A stretch of DNA of 64,000 nucleotides, taken from NCBI GenBank assembly GCA_025558095.1, contig JAIVFI010000040.1, positions 372,001 through 436,000 on the forward strand, given 5' to 3'. The stretch is from Hyaloraphidium curvatum (lineage: Eukaryota > Monoblepharomycota > Hyaloraphidiomycetes > Hyaloraphidiales > Hyaloraphidiaceae). Position numbers and translations under genes: made by a program. Below the pieces are notes generated by a model, which saw only the letters and a program-made list of their open reading frames with translations, searched no databases and had not been told where the DNA came from. Within the stretch, counting starts at the first letter, position 1; each line of letters starts with the position of its first letter. Below, in pieces: positions 61,072-64,000 of the stretch.

Positions 61072-62665
61072 ATGCCGCCCGACGATCCCCCCGCCGGCGG
61101 CGGCACGCCCCTCTTCACCGCGCGGGAATGGGCCGCGCTGTTTCCGACGGCCGCGGAGCCGGCGCGACTGTGGTGGCGCGATGCGGCGCCGGCCGCGGGG
61201 CAGGCCGCCCTCGAACACGCCGCCGCTTTCCGCGCGGCCGAGCAGCCGGACCATCGCGCCGTGCTGGGACACATCCGGAAGGAGGGGCGCTTCCTCCAAT
61301 ACGCCCTGTACCGTGCCAAATTCCTCTCGCCGGCCGCGTACATCTGCTTCCTGCGATTCATGTGGGCTCCAAACACCGCCGCCGCCGTGTTCATTGCCGC
61401 CGTGCTCGCGTTCGGCGCCGCTCTCGCCGCCGCACTCGGCGGCACCGCGTTCTCGGGGCCGTCCGCCGCCATCGGCGCCGTCGCCGCGTGGCTGCCGTTC
61501 GCCTCCCTCGCCGCCCTCTACATCCTGTACACGCGGCGCATGAGGTCGCATGCCCTGCCCAAGGAAATCGCCTTGCAAAGCGGGATCTTCGGCGCCCTGG
61601 CGAGCGTCCGCCACGACCAGCTCGTCGCCGCCGAGCCGTCGTCGCGGCTCCTCGCCCACATCCCCCCCCGCGGCGCGGCACCCTGCCCGTGCCCGAAGCC
61701 CGGTTGTGCCGGCAGGCTCATGGCTTCGGAATCGCTGACGAGGTTGGGCGATGTTGCGGCGTGGATGCTGTTCCAGCTCGCCCTGCTGGTGCTCGCCTGC
61801 TGGACCCCCTTGGTGACCTATGCCGCGACCTTCTGGGCGACGCCGTGGATGGCCGCCCTTGGCGTTCTCGCAGGTGGGCGCACCATTCCTTCGTTGCACC
61901 CCTGCTCAAACCCCCGCGAAAGCCGCGCTGTTCTTTGCTGCCGTCGCCGCCATCGGAGTCGTCCGGGCGACGGCGATCCCCGTCCCCGCGGGGCTCGCCC
62001 TGGAGACCGCGCTGCGCGAACGCGCCGTCGCCGCCGCGCTTTCGGAGCTGCTGGACCGACTGCACGCCGGGGCCGAGTCCCCCGCGCCCGGCCCCCCACG
62101 GACCGTTCAGGCGGGCCCGGAGCACTACATGATCCTCCACTCGCTCCTCATGAGCTCCTGGGACACCCGCTTCGCCAGGCTGTATCCCATGGTCAGGTAA
62201 TTCCTCCTCGTCTTCCCCGCCTCTCTCGCCGCCGCGTTCGTCATGAACGCCGCCGCCGGTTCCTGCGTCGCGGCATGGCAGCTCGTCTACCTCGGCTTCG
62301 TGCTGTGCTGGTCGTTTGCCGAGCTGGGAATCTACGCCAGCGCAAACGCGCAGATCGCCGCCGTGCAGCGGCTTTACGCCGACGCGCGAGGGGAGATCCG
62401 GGCGCTCGCGGCGCGCATCGCCGCGGACCCCGATCCGGCGCTCTGCGCGCTGCGGAGGCAGCTCGCCGCGCACGACGCGGTGCTGGAATGGTCCACGGGC
62501 GAGGCGGAAAAGGCCGGGGCCAAGATGTTCGGGTTCCCGATCACCGGCGGCGTCATCCGGGGCTTGCTCATCACCCTCTTCACCCTGGGCGTCGGCCTGT
62601 GGACGGTGCTACGCGGCCTGGGCATCTTCCTCACGGTCGAGACGATGTGCCCCCTCCGGGCGTAG
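61072..62665 (+). CDS. Polytopic membrane protein of unknown function
   Basis: Model exons 61072-61873, 61923-62191 and 62282-62665 give 484 residues. Hydrophobic helices: NTAAAVFIAAVLAFGAALAA, AAIGAVAAWLPFASLAALYI, VAAWMLFQLALLVLACWTPL, AALFFAAVAAIGVVRATAIP, LVYLGFVLCWSFAELGIYAS and IRGLLITLFTLGVGLWTVL. A cysteine-containing loop (PCPCPKPGC) may bind metal. The second junction is doubtful: the uninterrupted frame reads LYPMVR, TAA (62198-62200), then a further TM-like stretch FLLVFPASLAAAFVMNAAAG. My model removes the stop with a weak GTCAGG donor at 62192; a better donor at 62197 breaks the frame. Family not recognised. Confidence 0.6.
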
Positions 62666-62732
62666 CTCCGATCCGGAATCCGCCTCGCTGCCCGGGCCCG
62701 GCGTCTATTCCTCCCGCCCACGCCGCGGCACA

Positions 62733-64000
62733 TCACCCCGCGTGCTCGCCCCTGAACTGCACGTCGCTCGCCTCCGAATCCTGCAGGTATATCTCGCCCG
62801 CCTCGATGATCACCGAGAGGCCGGCGGCCCAGAGGCAGTCGATCGAGATGAGGCCGCCCGAGTAGGTCGCGTGGGTCTCGAAGGGCCGGGGGAGGAGGAA
62901 GACGTCGTCGAGGCGGGCGCTGCGGGTGAAGAGGTGCAGTTGGACCGGGGACAGTCTGTCGTGGGGCGGGGGGCAATCGTCAGCCCGGATGCGCACCGAA
63001 ACCGCGTGCCTCGGGGACCGCCCACCTGTCGACCTCGACTCCCCACTGCGTCCCCGCCCTCCCCACCACCCGCAGCCCCAGCTCGTCCGCCACATCCTTG
63101 CGCAGGAAGATCCCCAGCGTCTGCCTCCCCGCGTCGATCCACGGCTCTATCCTCACCGACGGCCTCGAGTGGAGCCCCCTCGGCACGGACTTGGGCGAGA
63201 ACGGCGCGTCGTCGTCCGATTCCGCGCCGTCGGCCTTGGCCGCGGCTTCCCGCGCCGAGTCCCACACCGCGGAGACGTACATCGGGTGGCGGAACGGCGC
63301 GCGCGGGCGGACCCGCGGCGGGCTGGAGGAGTACTCCCCCGGGCGCAGCAGGTCCCCGGGCAGCTGCAGCACCAGGGGGTGCTCGTCGTGCTCCTCGTCG
63401 TCGAACGAGGCCTCCGAGGGCCGCAGGGGGCGCGGGGGCGCGGTGTACGGGTTCAGGAGGTGGTGCGGGGAGTTCTGCCTCGGCGGGGTGCCGTGCGCCG
63501 AGGGGAAGGCGGAGGTGGGTTGGTTGACGGCGGTGAGGCGGGGGGAGAGGGAGGCGTCGGAGGCGGCGAGGGAGGGCGGGCGGGGCGGGGGGTGGTCCGA
63601 GGCCGGGGGAGGGAGCTCTGCGGCATACACGGGGGCGAAGCAGCCCATCCCAAGGCAAAGGGTTGTTAGGTTCCAATGACGAAGATTCGAGCCCGAATAA
63701 ATGGTACCCAGAAGGGGTTAAGCAGGGAGCGGGATGTCAGGGACCCCGCGGAGCAGATACCTGTGGCGACACCCACCCAGGCCGCCCTCCGCCGGCAGCT
63801 CGCCGCCCGCGGGCACGACGTCCGGCGAGAACGTCGGCGACGCGATGTCCGCCGCGCCGCCCCTCTCGGCCAGCGACCGCACGGTGTGCCGCCGCGGCTC
63901 GTCGTCCGCGGCGTGCGGGCGGTGCGCGCGCCGCGCCATCGCCGCGGCACCCGCGCTGATGGGCAGCGACGACGAGGCGGACGGAGCCGCCGCGTCGCCC
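62733..64000 (-). CDS. Unidentified Pro/Ser-rich protein, C-terminal part (runs off right edge)
   Basis: Exons: >64000-63777 (tentative), 63617-63026 and 62955-62733. The junction 63026/62955 is solid (VEVDR|LSPVQLHLFTRSARL). The C-terminal about 120 residues are a folded beta-rich domain: SVRIEPWIDAGRQTLGIFLR, DVADELGLRVVGRAGTQWGV, DDVFLLPRPFETHATYSGGL and IIEAGEIYLQD. The preceding region is disordered and Pro-rich. An ATG at 63648 (MGCFAPVYAAEL) could start a 281-residue protein alone. However, the DNA beyond 63777 reads as a natural N-terminal continuation (RRHTVRSLAERGGAADIASP) with a fitting GT-AG intron, so I favour a gene that extends past the window. Family not recognised. Confidence 0.55.

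Noticed and set aside
14936-62200. Stop-codon reassignment, suggested by TAG and TAA inside conserved-looking frames
   Set aside because: Many well-supported genes here end at TAG (exchanger, Mcp1-like, EGF/CBM14, DUF900-type, F-box/ankyrin) with family-length C-termini, so the stops are read as stops.

Overview
This is nuclear DNA from a GC-rich fungus. The genes are eukaryotic: many are split by short GT-AG introns of roughly 45-115 nt (a few are longer) that can be placed by joining conserved protein segments. The content is fungal: a Zn2Cys6 transcription factor, an Mcp1-type mitochondrial protein, Dma-type FHA-RING and KIN1/MARK-type kinase genes, GPI-anchored Ser/Thr-rich surface proteins and F-box families. 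An EGF/chitin-binding secreted protein, a transmembrane TKL kinase, a plant-type ferredoxin and Crinkler-like ubiquitin-fold proteins suggest an early-diverging (chytrid-like) lineage rather than a yeast or mushroom. That placement is inference.

Layout. 0-6.7 kb: F-box fragments, an atypical SDR, a small F-box protein, a six-exon 2-oxoglutarate oxygenase and a Na+/H+ exchanger. 7-13 kb: Dma-like E3 ligase, GST with a probable GC-AG intron, Zn2Cys6 factor. 13-19 kb: a repeat-rich SdrD-like surface protein whose frame meets an internal TAG, a GNAT, and two tandem SDRs. 19-29.4 kb: a KIN1/MARK-like kinase divergent from an F-box/ankyrin protein, a GPI protein, a SulP sulfate transporter and an Mcp1-like protein. 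29.4-35.7 kb: a metabolic block built of divergent pairs (polyol dehydrogenase / GSA-type aminotransferase; Gfo/Idh oxidoreductase / CoA-transferase III). 36-44 kb: a four-TM DUF900-type hydrolase with a MORN-like segment, an acyl-CoA oxidase-like enzyme, a class II amidotransferase and an SDR. 44.5-48 kb: an EGF-EGF-CBM14 secreted protein and two tandem CsbD/Hmp1-like stress proteins. 48-54.4 kb: a GPI-anchored protein and a transmembrane TKL kinase that share the same ectodomain, with a 2OG oxygenase and a plant-type ferredoxin between them. 54.6-56.6 kb: an F-box/LRR relic and two ubiquitin-fold (Crinkler-like) genes. 58-64 kb: a putative MHR regulator, a polytopic membrane protein and an unidentified protein cut by the right edge.

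The most notable unit is 48.3-54.4 kb. One cysteine-bearing ectodomain (about 130 residues, roughly nine differences by eye) is carried both on a GPI-tailed protein and on a single-pass protein with a cytoplasmic TKL kinase. This resembles a receptor and a non-signalling co-receptor or decoy. In the kinase copy the ancestral signal peptide is out of frame, although an uninterrupted 671-codon model still exists. All gene models are by-eye splicing without transcript evidence.
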